DNA from: Xylophilus sp. Leaf220 | GTDB taxonomy: Bacteria > Pseudomonadota > Gammaproteobacteria > Burkholderiales > Burkholderiaceae_C | Length of the DNA stretch: 64,000 bases | Direction of reading: 5' to 3' | NCBI RefSeq assembly: GCF_001421705.1 | Contig: NZ_LMKO01000024.1 | Location: 28,399 to 92,398 of the forward strand | In this document: positions 24,445 through 32,346 of the stretch, piece after piece | Layout of the letters: the number at the start of each line of letters is the position of its first letter | Position numbering within the stretch: the stretch's first letter is position 1 | Position numbers and translations under genes: made by a program | The notes under the pieces: generated by a model | The model's database searches: none | What the model saw: the letters and a program-made list of their open reading frames with translations, nothing else | Told to the model about the DNA's origin: nothing

Positions 24445-24647
24445 GGCGGTGGTCTCCCACAGTGGCCGGGACACCGACTGTAGGACGGCCCGCGGCGGGC
24501 AAGGGGGCGAACTGCGGCGGCTTCACCCCCTTCATCGCCGGTTCGGGCGGCGGCTTCGGTTTTCATAATTCCTCCCACGTGGAGAACCGTGCCACCCCCG
24601 GTACCGCCCTCCTGCCCCACCACCCAACGCCGACGACGGCCGCGCCC
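24445..24647. other. Divergent flgA/flgB promoter region
   Basis: This 203-bp region must contain promoters for the leftward flgAMN and the rightward flgBCDEFGHIJKL operons. CATAAT at 24564-24569 in a short AT-rich island (unusual here) is a plausible -10 for flgB with a poor -35, which fits an activator-dependent class II promoter. No FlhDC box could be assigned with confidence. Confidence 0.4.
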
Positions 24648-25118
24648 ATGCTCGACAAGCTCACACAGGCAATTGATTTCCAAGGCAAGGCCCTGGTGAT
24701 GCGCGCCGAGCGTCAGCGCAACATCGCCAGCAACATCGCCAATGCCGACACGCCCGGCTACGCCGCCCGCGACTTCAAGTTCGCCGACGCGATGCGCGAC
24801 GCCACCGGCAGCGGCGGCACCGCCCTCGGCGCGCTGCGCCTGGCGGCGCCCCAGTCGGGCGGCGCGGCCGGCAGCACGGTGGCGATGGGCTCCGGCGCCG
24901 GCCACATCCCGCTGACCTCGTCGATGGGCTCGCTGCAAACCGGCACCGGCCCCAGGATGGACTACACGGTGCAGAGCCAGCCCAGCATGGACGGCAACAG
25001 CGTAGACCTCGACCGCGAGCGCGCGGCCTTCACCGACAACTCGGTCCGCTACGAGGCCACGCTGCGTTTCATCAACGGCTCGGCCAAGACGATGCTGACC
25101 GCCATCCAGGGCCAGTAG
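24648..25118 (+). CDS. flgB: Flagellar proximal rod protein FlgB
   Basis: A 156-residue rod subunit. The rod/hook N-terminal signature is present (RQRNIASNIANADTPGYAAR), and the C-terminal helix shares the rod pattern (DRERAAFTDNSVRYEATLRF). The middle contains a Gly/Ala/Ser-rich insertion (~50-95) longer than in E. coli FlgB (138 residues). It starts at the ATG at 24648 and is the first gene of the flg operon; flgC follows after 33 nt. Confidence 0.95.
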   Translation: MLDKLTQAIDFQGKALVMRAERQRNIASNIANADTPGYAARDFKFADAMRDATGSGGTALGALRLAAPQSGGAAGSTVAMGSGAGHIPLTSSMGSLQTGTGPRMDYTVQSQPSMDGNSVDLDRERAAFTDNSVRYEATLRFINGSAKTMLTAIQGQ

Positions 25119-25151
25119 GCCCGGGCGCACGCATCACCCAGGAGTTTTGCC

Positions 25152-25556
25152 ATGTCGATGTTCTCTATCTTCAATATCTCGGGCAGCGCGGTGGGCGCGC
25201 AGTCGCAGCGCCTGAACGTGGTGGCCAGCAACCTGGCCAACGTCGACGCGGTGGCCGGCCCCGACGGCAAGGCCTACCAGGCGCGCCAGGTGGTGTTCCA
25301 GACGGTGCCCTACGGCAACGAGGGCACCGCCGGCGTGAAGGTGTCGTCCATCTCCGAGAACACCGCGCCCGGCCGCAAGCTGCTCGACCCGAGCAACCCC
25401 GCCGCCGACGCGCAGGGCTATGTGACCCACTCCAACGTGAACGCGGTCGAGGAGATGGTCAACATGATCTCGGCCTCGCGGGCGTACCAGAACAACGTCG
25501 AGGTGATGAACACCGCCAAGTCGCTGCTGCTCAAGACCCTGCAGATGGGCCAGTAG
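25152..25556 (+). CDS. flgC: Flagellar proximal rod protein FlgC
   Basis: A 134-residue rod subunit, the same length as E. coli FlgC. It has the N-terminal rod motif (SQRLNVVASNLANVDAVAG) and the C-terminal motif VNAVEEMVNMISASRAYQNN common to rod, hook and hook-associated proteins. The ribosome site CAGGAG lies 8 nt before the ATG. It is exported without a cleaved signal by the flagellar type III system and stacks on FlgB. Confidence 0.96.
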   Translation: MSMFSIFNISGSAVGAQSQRLNVVASNLANVDAVAGPDGKAYQARQVVFQTVPYGNEGTAGVKVSSISENTAPGRKLLDPSNPAADAQGYVTHSNVNAVEEMVNMISASRAYQNNVEVMNTAKSLLLKTLQMGQ

Positions 25557-25590
25557 GCCCCGAGCCCCCCAGACACCACCGGAAACCGCC

Positions 25591-26292
25591 ATGGCCACCA
25601 CCAACAACGTCGCTGCCGCCACCTCCAGTAGCACCTACACCTACACGCCGACGACCGACGCCAGCAAGGCGGCGACCGGCGCGGCCGCCAACGCGGCCAA
25701 CGATCCGGCCACGGCGCAGGACCGGTTCCTGAAACTACTGGTGGCGCAGCTCACCAACCAGGACCCGATGAACCCGATGGACAACGCGCAGATGACCTCG
25801 CAGATCGCGCAGATCAACACCGTCACCGGCATCACCCAGCTCAACAGCACCGTCAAGGACATGGCGGCCCAGCTGGCGGCCACGCAGGGCATGCAGGCGG
25901 CGGCGCTCGTCGGCCGCACGGTGCAGGCCGAGGGCGACACGCTCTCGATCGACAAGACCAGCAAGGCCGGCACCGGCAGCTTCGAGCTGGCCGGCTCGGC
26001 CTCCAGCGTGGTGGTGAACGTGGCCACCGCCAGCGGCAAGTCGCTCGGCAGCATCAACATGGGCACCCTTGGCGCCGGTGCGCACGACTTCAGCTTCGAC
26101 GCCTCGGGCTACACCGGCACCGAGCCGCTCAAGTTCACGGTGGAGGCCACCAACAAGGGCACCGCCGTCACCAGCACCTCGCTCACCAGGAGCACCGTCA
26201 CCAGCGTCGGCTCCGACAGCAGCGGCGCGCTGACGCTCAACCTGGGCAACGGCAGCAGCGTCGCCTACGGCAAGGTCAAGGCGATCAGCTGA
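25591..26292 (+). CDS. flgD: Hook-capping protein FlgD
   Basis: A 233-residue scaffold protein that caps the growing hook and is later removed. The conserved N-terminal export and cap segment is QDRFLKLLVAQLTNQDPMNP, followed by DNAQMTSQIAQINTVTGITQ. The C-terminal half has the FlgD Ig-like/tudor arrangement (SFELAGSASSVVVNVATASG, LGAGAHDFSFDASGY). It ends 76 nt before flgE. The leader between them holds an 11-base C-tract. Confidence 0.95.
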   Translation: MATTNNVAAATSSSTYTYTPTTDASKAATGAAANAANDPATAQDRFLKLLVAQLTNQDPMNPMDNAQMTSQIAQINTVTGITQLNSTVKDMAAQLAATQGMQAAALVGRTVQAEGDTLSIDKTSKAGTGSFELAGSASSVVVNVATASGKSLGSINMGTLGAGAHDFSFDASGYTGTEPLKFTVEATNKGTAVTSTSLTRSTVTSVGSDSSGALTLNLGNGSSVAYGKVKAIS

Positions 26293-26315
26293 CCGGCCCC
26301 GCCGCACCGCCCCGT

Positions 26316-26326
26316 CCCCCCCCCCC
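26316..26326 (+). repeat. Poly-C tract upstream of flgE
   Basis: Eleven consecutive C residues lie 42 bases before the flgE start codon. It is the longest homopolymer I noticed in the window and a candidate site for slipped-strand length variation. It is noncoding, so length changes would only affect the leader. Confidence 0.7.
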
Positions 26327-26368
26327 TCTTCCACCCGCCACGGCCACCATCCACCAGGAGCACCGACC

Positions 26369-27571
26369 ATGTCATTCCAGCAAGGGCTTTCGGGCCTCAA
26401 CGCCTCCAGCCGCAACCTCGACGTCATCGGCCACAACATCGCCAATGCCAACACCACCGGCATGAAGGCCTCGCGCGCCGAATTCTCGGAGCTGTACGCC
26501 GGCAACATCGGCACCTCGGGCGGCACCGCGGCGGGCATCGGCGTGGCGGTCAGCACCGTGTCGCAGCAGTTCAGCCAGGGCAACATCACCACCACCGGCA
26601 ACAGCCTCGACGTGTCGATCAACGGCAGCGGCTTCTTCACCGTGGCCCAGCCCAACGGCGACCTGGCCTACACCCGCGCCGGCAACTTCAAGCTGGACGC
26701 GGCCGGCAACATCATCACCAACGACGGCGCCAAGCTGCAGGGCGACATCATCGACCCGGTGACCGGCGCGATCAGCAAGGGCGCCCTCACCGTGCCCACC
26801 GGCAAGGGCGTGGCCGGCAAGGAGACCACCACCGGCAAGCTGGAGCTGAACCTCGACACCCGCGCCCCGGTGGCCTCGGCCCAGGTGCCGCCCACGCCCA
26901 CCACCACCTACGGCACGTCGCTCAACGTCTACGACAAGCAGGGCACCGCGATCCCGGTGAACCTGTACTTCGTGAAGACCGGCCCCAACGCCTGGAACGC
27001 CTACACCAAGCCCGACGCCAGCGACACGCCCACCGCGCTGACCTTCGACACCAGCGGCAAGCTGCTGACCCCCAGCCCGGCCACGATGACGCTGACCGGC
27101 CTGCAGAACGCGGGCAGCACCAGCGACCCGGTCACCGTCGCCTTCGACCTGAGCGGCATGACCCAGAACGCCTCGTCGTTCGCGGTGTCCGACCTCACCC
27201 AGAACGGCTACGCGCCCGGCCAGCTCACCGGCATGTCGATCGAGAACGACGGCACGCTGACCACCCGCTACTCCAACGGCCAGACCCAGTCGGCCGGCCG
27301 GGTGACGCTGTCGAACTTCCGCAACGTGCAGGGCCTGGAGGTCTCCAACGGCGGCTACTGGAAGCAGACCGCCGCCTCGGGCGCACCCATCACCAGCAAC
27401 CCCGGCTCGGGCAGCTTCGGCCAGCTGCGCTCCGGCGCGCTGGAAGATTCCACCGTCGACCTGACCGGCGAGCTGGTGAACATGATGACCGCGCAGCGGG
27501 CCTACCAGGCCAATGCGCAGACCATCAAGACGCAGGACCAGGTGATGTCCACCCTGGTGAATCTGAGGTGA
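26369..27571 (+). CDS. flgE: Flagellar hook protein FlgE
   Basis: A 400-residue hook subunit (E. coli FlgE is 402). The N-terminal rod/hook motif is GLNASSRNLDVIGHNIANAN followed by TTGMKASRAEFSELYA. The hook-type SQQFSQGNITTTGNSLDVSI and GSGFFTVAQPNGDLAYTRAG follow. The C-terminal helix is TVDLTGELVNMMTAQRAYQ with the typical terminal SxLVNLR. A CAGGAG site precedes the ATG. It is exported through FlhA/FlhB until hook length triggers the substrate switch. Confidence 0.97.
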   Translation: MSFQQGLSGLNASSRNLDVIGHNIANANTTGMKASRAEFSELYAGNIGTSGGTAAGIGVAVSTVSQQFSQGNITTTGNSLDVSINGSGFFTVAQPNGDLAYTRAGNFKLDAAGNIITNDGAKLQGDIIDPVTGAISKGALTVPTGKGVAGKETTTGKLELNLDTRAPVASAQVPPTPTTTYGTSLNVYDKQGTAIPVNLYFVKTGPNAWNAYTKPDASDTPTALTFDTSGKLLTPSPATMTLTGLQNAGSTSDPVTVAFDLSGMTQNASSFAVSDLTQNGYAPGQLTGMSIENDGTLTTRYSNGQTQSAGRVTLSNFRNVQGLEVSNGGYWKQTAASGAPITSNPGSGSFGQLRSGALEDSTVDLTGELVNMMTAQRAYQANAQTIKTQDQVMSTLVNLR

Positions 27572-27579
27572 CATCCCCC

Positions 27580-27690
27580 CAGGCTGCGCGCTGCGCGCTT
27601 CGCCTACCCCCCTTCCGCTGCGCGAAGGGGGGCGACGCCGGCGGCCAGGCGAAGCCTGTTCCGCGGCGTCCGCTGGGAGGGAGCCGCGTG
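27580..27690 (+). repeat. GC-rich structured element between flgE and flgF
   Basis: The 181-bp gap between flgE and flgF contains a perfect 9-bp stem, CCCCCCTTC (27607-27615) pairing with GAAGGGGGG (27624-27632). Around it are GCGCGCTGCGC-type self-complementary bits and GGCCAGGCGAAGCCTG. The look is that of the GC-rich palindromic repeats often scattered through Comamonadaceae genomes. Only one copy is present here, so family membership is a guess. Confidence 0.5.
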
Positions 27691-27752
27691 GGTGGCCTGG
27701 GTTGCGGTCTGCGCGGAGCGCGCGGGCTGCGTCGATTTTTGAAAGGTTGTGC

Positions 27753-28493
27753 ATGGACCGTTTGATCTACACCTCGATGACCGGCGCCAGCGCCGCTGCG
27801 GCGCGGCAGACGGTGCTGGCCAACAACCTGGCCAATGCCTCGACCAACGGCTTTCGGGCCGAGCTGTCGCAATTCCGGGCAGTGCCGCTCAACGGCAACG
27901 GCGCCAGCACCCGTGTGTTCTCGGTCGAGACGACCGCGGGCTTCGACGACCGGCGCGGCGCGATGCAGCCCACCGGCCGCAACATGGACGCGATGGCGCA
28001 GGGCAACGCCTGGTTCGCGGTGCAGGGGCTCGACGGTACCGAGGCCTACACCAAGAACGGCACGCTCGAGATCAACGCCCAGGGCACCCTGGTCAACAGC
28101 GTCGGCCTGACGGTGCTCTCCGACGGCGGCGCGCCGATCGACGTACCGCCGGGCGCGCAGATCGCGCTGGGCCAGGACGGCACCATCACCGCCAAGACCG
28201 ACGGCCAGCCGCCCGCCACGCTGGGCCGCCTGAAGCTGGCCACGCCTACGCCCGAAGACCCGATGAAGCGCAGCGACGACGGCCTGTTCCGCGCCCGCTC
28301 CGGCGACCCCGTGCCGCAGGACGCGCTGGCCCGCATCCAGACCGGCGCGGTGGAAAGCTCCAACGTCAACCCGGTCGAGGCGATGGTCGGGATGATCGCC
28401 GCCGCCCGCCAGTTCGAGCAGCAGATGCGCCTGATGCAGAACGCCGAGACCAACGACAAGACCGCCAGCAAGCTGCTGAGCATGCAGGGCTGA
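27753..28493 (+). CDS. flgF: Flagellar proximal rod protein FlgF
   Basis: A 246-residue rod subunit. It begins MDRLIYTSMTGASAAAARQT and carries the rod motif VLANNLANASTNGFRAELSQ. The C-terminal motif is SSNVNPVEAMVGMIAAARQF. The length matches E. coli FlgF (251). The ATG at 27753 with GAAAGG upstream fits the family start; a longer frame begins within the preceding repeat element and is rejected. flgG follows after 41 nt. Confidence 0.96.
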   Translation: MDRLIYTSMTGASAAAARQTVLANNLANASTNGFRAELSQFRAVPLNGNGASTRVFSVETTAGFDDRRGAMQPTGRNMDAMAQGNAWFAVQGLDGTEAYTKNGTLEINAQGTLVNSVGLTVLSDGGAPIDVPPGAQIALGQDGTITAKTDGQPPATLGRLKLATPTPEDPMKRSDDGLFRARSGDPVPQDALARIQTGAVESSNVNPVEAMVGMIAAARQFEQQMRLMQNAETNDKTASKLLSMQG

Positions 28494-28534
28494 TGCCCGC
28501 GCCACCAGCCCCCACATTTCCAAGGTAGCCCGCC

Positions 28535-29317
28535 ATGATCAATTCGCTCTGGATCTCCAAAACCGGCATGGAAGCCCAGCAGACCCAGCTGGACGTCATC
28601 TCGCACAACCTGGCCAACGTCTCCACCAACGGCTACAAGCGCGCCACGGCGGTGTTCGAGGACCTGATGTACCAGAACATGCGCCAGGTGGGGGCCAACA
28701 GCACCGAGCAGGCGCAGCTGCCCACCGGCCTGCAGCTCGGCCTGGGCGTGCGCACCGTCGCCACCAGCCGCTCGTTCGCCCAGGGCAGCCTGCAGCAGTC
28801 GGGCAACGTGATGGACGTGGCGATCAAGGGCAACGGCTTCTTCCAGGTGACCCAGGCCGACGGCACGCTGGGCTACACCCGCGACGGTTCCTTCCAGGTC
28901 AACGCCCAGGGCCAGCTGGTCACCGCCACCGGCCTGCCGGTCGCCAGCGGCGTGACCATTCCCGCCAACGCGCAGAGCGTCTCGATCGCGGCCGACGGCA
29001 CGGTGAGCGTCACCACCAGCGGCGCCGCCGCGCCGCAGCAGGTCGGCACGATCGCGCTGGCCAACTTCATCAATCCGGCCGGCCTGGAGCCGCGCGGGCA
29101 GAACCTGTTCACCGAGACCGCCGCCTCCGGCCAGCCCCAGCAGGGCACCGCGGGCCTGAACGGCCTGGGCTCGCTGATGCAGGGCTACACCGAGACCTCC
29201 AACGTCAACGTGGTGCAGGAGCTGGTCACCATGATCCAGACCCAGCGCGCCTACGAGATGAATTCCAAGGCCGTGACCACCTCCGACCAGATGCTGCAGA
29301 AGCTGGGACAACTGTGA
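28535..29317 (+). CDS. flgG: Flagellar distal rod protein FlgG
   Basis: A 260-residue distal rod subunit, identical in length to E. coli FlgG. The N-terminus is [20 protein letters not shown] followed by [20 protein letters not shown]. The FlgG-specific [18 protein letters not shown] segment is conserved. The C-terminal [20 protein letters not shown] is the shared rod/hook helix. The stop overlaps the flgH ATG by one base. Confidence 0.97.
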   Translation: MINSLWISKTGMEAQQTQLDVISHNLANVSTNGYKRATAVFEDLMYQNMRQVGANSTEQAQLPTGLQLGLGVRTVATSRSFAQGSLQQSGNVMDVAIKGNGFFQVTQADGTLGYTRDGSFQVNAQGQLVTATGLPVASGVTIPANAQSVSIAADGTVSVTTSGAAAPQQVGTIALANFINPAGLEPRGQNLFTETAASGQPQQGTAGLNGLGSLMQGYTETSNVNVVQELVTMIQTQRAYEMNSKAVTTSDQMLQKLGQL

Positions 29318-30006
29318 TGACGAACCTCCGCACTCTTCTGATCCCCGTGCTGGCCGCAGCCGCCGGCCTGCTGCTCGCCGGCTGCGAGACCACCCGGCCG
29401 CAGGTCGACATGGCCATCACCTCGGCCCCGCCGATCACCTACACCACCGCGGCCAAGCCGCCGGTGACCGGCGGCCTGTTCCACGTCAGCCAGTTCCGCC
29501 CGGCCTTCGAGGACCGGCGCGCCCGGCTGGTGGGCGACAGCCTGACCATCCTGATTTCGGAGAACGTTTCGGCCAGCCAGAAGTCGTCGTCCACCACCGA
29601 CCGGGCCAGCAGCGCCAAGGCGGGCATCACCGCCCTGCCCTTCTTCGGCGCCGCGTCGCTCGCGGCCAACACCGGCATCGGCGCCTCGACCGCCAACACC
29701 TTCGCCGGCAAGGGCGGCACCGAAAGCGCCAACACCTTCACCGGCACGATCACCGGCACCGTGGTGCAGGTGCTGCCCAACGGCTACCTGATGATCGCCG
29801 CCGAAAAGCAGATCGGGGTGAACCAGAACGTCGACGTGATGCGCTTCACCGGCACCGTCGATCCGCGGGCGATCCTGCCGGGCAACGTGATCCCGTCCAC
29901 CCAGGTGGCCAACGTGCGGGTCGACTCGCGCGGCCGGGGCGCGCAGGACGAAGCGCAGACAGTAGGCTGGTTTTCCCGCGTCTTTTCCAGCTATAGCCCT
30001 TTCTGA
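29317..30006 (+). CDS. flgH: Flagellar L-ring lipoprotein FlgH
   Basis: A 229-residue outer-membrane lipoprotein that forms the L-ring around the rod. The lipobox is LLLAGC with the modified Cys at residue 23. Conserved L-ring segments include RLVGDSLTILISENVSASQK and NTFTGTITGTVVQVLPNGYL. The ATG at 29317 is chosen over a GTG at 29314 because it overlaps the flgG stop (TGATG). It works with FlgI as the bushing through the envelope. Confidence 0.96.
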   Translation: MTNLRTLLIPVLAAAAGLLLAGCETTRPQVDMAITSAPPITYTTAAKPPVTGGLFHVSQFRPAFEDRRARLVGDSLTILISENVSASQKSSSTTDRASSAKAGITALPFFGAASLAANTGIGASTANTFAGKGGTESANTFTGTITGTVVQVLPNGYLMIAAEKQIGVNQNVDVMRFTGTVDPRAILPGNVIPSTQVANVRVDSRGRGAQDEAQTVGWFSRVFSSYSPF

Positions 30007-30025
30007 TCGTCCGCAGAATGCAGCC

Positions 30026-31204
30026 ATGGCACTGCATTCCCCCATCGCTTCCGTCGCCGCCGCTCCCCGCGGCGCATCCGGCCTGCTGCAGGCGGCCCGG
30101 CTGGCCGCCGCGGCGCTGCTGGCCCTGGCGGGCCTGGGCATGGCCCTGCCGGCCCAGGCGATCCGCATCAAGGAAGTGGCCCAGATCGCCGGCGCCCGCA
30201 GCAACAAGCTGACGGGTTACGGCCTGGTGGTGGGCCTCGACGGCACCGGCGACCAGACCACCCAGATGCCGGTCACCACGCAGAGCCTGTCCAACTACCT
30301 GCAGCAGCTCGGCATCACGCTGCCGGCCGCCGCCCTCTCCCAGCTCCAGTTGAAGAACGTGGCCGCGGTGATGGTCACCGCCGACATGCCGGCCTTCGCC
30401 CAGCCGGGGCAGGCGATCGACATCAACGTGTCGTCGATCGGCAACTCCAAGTCGCTCAAGGGCGGCACCCTCATCGTCACGCCGCTGCGCGGGGTGGACG
30501 GCGAGATCTACGCCCTGGCCCAGGGCAACATGGTGATCGCCGGTGCCGGCGCCGCCGCCGGCGGCAGCAAGGTGCAGATCAACCACCTGAGCGCCGGCCG
30601 CATCCCCGGCGGCGCGCAGGTCGAGCGGATCATCCCGTCGCCGCTGCAGGAGGGCACGACGATCAACCTCGACCTGAACGCCACCGATTTCCAGACCGCC
30701 CGCCGCGTCGCCCAGATCATCAACAGCCGCATCGGCGCCGGCACCGCCCAGGCGCTCGACGGCCGCACGGTGCAGGTGCAGGCGCCGCTCGACCCGAGCA
30801 CCCGCGTCGGCTTCATCGCCGACCTGGAAGAGCTGCCGCTGGAACTGTCCACGCCCGCGGCCAAGGTGGTGGTGAACGCCCGCACCGGCTCGATCGTGCT
30901 GAACCAGTCGGTCACGCTCGGCCCCTGCGCCATCGCGCACGGCAACCTGGCGATCACGATCAGCTCGAGCCCGGTCATCAGCCAGCCCGGCGCCTTCTCC
31001 GGCGGCCAGACGGTGGTGGCGCAGAAGAGCGACATCCAGATCAAGCAGGAGCCCGGCACGCTGCTGACGCTGCCCGCATCGCCGCAGCTCGCCGACGTGG
31101 TGCGGGCGCTGAATTCGCTCGGCGCCACGCCGCAGGACCTGCTGGCCATCCTGCAGGCCATCAAGGCCGCCGGCGCGCTCAATGCCGAGCTGGAAGTGAT
31201 CTGA
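30026..31204 (+). CDS. flgI: Flagellar P-ring protein FlgI
   Basis: A 392-residue periplasmic ring protein. A long signal peptide (to about residue 45, cleavage after LPAQA) precedes mature IRIKEVAQIAGARSNKLTGY. Core segments GLVVGLDGTGDQTTQMPVT and LRGVDGEIYALAQGNMVIAG are conserved. The C-terminus (LADVVRALNSLGATPQDLLA, then AIKAAGALNAELEVI) is typical. The signal peptide is longer than in E. coli, suggesting that translation may instead start at an internal codon. FlgA encoded at 23410-24444 is its chaperone. Confidence 0.96.
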   Translation: MALHSPIASVAAAPRGASGLLQAARLAAAALLALAGLGMALPAQAIRIKEVAQIAGARSNKLTGYGLVVGLDGTGDQTTQMPVTTQSLSNYLQQLGITLPAAALSQLQLKNVAAVMVTADMPAFAQPGQAIDINVSSIGNSKSLKGGTLIVTPLRGVDGEIYALAQGNMVIAGAGAAAGGSKVQINHLSAGRIPGGAQVERIIPSPLQEGTTINLDLNATDFQTARRVAQIINSRIGAGTAQALDGRTVQVQAPLDPSTRVGFIADLEELPLELSTPAAKVVVNARTGSIVLNQSVTLGPCAIAHGNLAITISSSPVISQPGAFSGGQTVVAQKSDIQIKQEPGTLLTLPASPQLADVVRALNSLGATPQDLLAILQAIKAAGALNAELEVI

Positions 31205-31217
31205 CGGGAGCACCTGC

Positions 31218-32282
31218 ATGGCCATCTCCTCCGCTGCCTCCTCCGTGATGTCCAACGCGTCCCTGCTCGGGACGGGTGGGCAGAACGCCGTCTCGTCCAA
31301 CGCCCTGGCGGCCGATGCGCGCAACCTCAACTCGCTCAAGGCCCAGGCCGGACAGGACAGCCCCAAGGCGATCCGCGAGACGGCCAAGCAGCTCGAGTCG
31401 CTCTTCATGCGCGAGCTGTTGAAGAGCATGCGCGAGGCCACGATGAAATCGGGCCTGACCGACAACGCCGGCACCGACCTGGGCACCGACATGCTCGACC
31501 AGCAGTTCGCGGTCCAGATGTCGGGCCAGCGCGGCGGCCTGTCGGACCTGATCGCCAAGCAGCTTTCGCGGCAGACCAGCGGCGCGGATGCCGACGGCGA
31601 CGCCGCGCCGATGGAATTCAAGGTGCCCTCGACCCTGTCGCTCGGCCGGTTCGACGCCAGCGGCATCACCGGTGCGGCCGGCGCCGCCGCCGCCGCGGCC
31701 ACCGTGGCGCCGGCGAGCCGGGTGCGCACCACCCAGACGCAGGCGGGCTTCGTGGAACAGCATGCCGACGTCGCCGCCCGCGTGGGCCAGGACAGCGGCA
31801 TCCCGGCCGCCTTCATGGTCGGCCAGGCCGGCCACGAGACCGGCTGGGGCAAGAGCGAGATCCGGATGAAGGACGGCAGCAACTCGTACAACCTGTTCGG
31901 CATCAAGGCCGGCGGCGGCTGGACCGGCAAGGTCGCCGAGATCACCACCACCGAATACGTCGGCGGCAAGGCGCAGAAGGTCACGGCCAAGTTCAGGGCC
32001 TACGACAGCTACGAGGATTCGTTCCGCGACTACGCCCGGATGATCAACGAGAGCCCGCGCTACGCCGCCGCCCGCGGCAAGACCGATTCGGCCCTCGGCT
32101 ACGCCACCGAACTGAAGCGCGCCGGCTACGCCACCGACCCGGCCTACGCCAGCAAGCTGAGCCGCGCGATCAAGAGCACCGAGCAGCTGCAGCGCGCCCA
32201 GCAGGCGCAGGCCGCCGTGCCGGCACCCGCGGCCGGTACCGGCAACGGCACCGCCACCGTCTTCGCGGGCAACGCGGCATGA
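31218..32282 (+). CDS. flgJ: Bifunctional rod cap and muramidase FlgJ
   Basis: A 354-residue protein with two domains. Residues ~35-115 are the rod-capping domain (KQLESLFMRELLKSMREATM, then DMLDQQFAVQMS). Residues ~175-325 are a glucosaminidase-type peptidoglycan hydrolase (IPAAFMVGQAGHETGWGKSE with the catalytic Glu in GHETGWG, and SYNLFGIKAGGGWTGK). The hydrolase opens the cell wall for the rod. Two-domain FlgJ is normal for beta- and gammaproteobacteria. A Gly/Ala-rich hinge separates the domains, and an Ala-rich tail follows. Confidence 0.96.
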   Translation: MAISSAASSVMSNASLLGTGGQNAVSSNALAADARNLNSLKAQAGQDSPKAIRETAKQLESLFMRELLKSMREATMKSGLTDNAGTDLGTDMLDQQFAVQMSGQRGGLSDLIAKQLSRQTSGADADGDAAPMEFKVPSTLSLGRFDASGITGAAGAAAAAATVAPASRVRTTQTQAGFVEQHADVAARVGQDSGIPAAFMVGQAGHETGWGKSEIRMKDGSNSYNLFGIKAGGGWTGKVAEITTTEYVGGKAQKVTAKFRAYDSYEDSFRDYARMINESPRYAAARGKTDSALGYATELKRAGYATDPAYASKLSRAIKSTEQLQRAQQAQAAVPAPAAGTGNGTATVFAGNAA

Positions 32283-32346
32283 CACCGCACGCCGCCGTCC
32301 GGTCGAGCCGCCCGGCCGCCGCCCTGCGCGGCGCAGGGGCCGCGCC

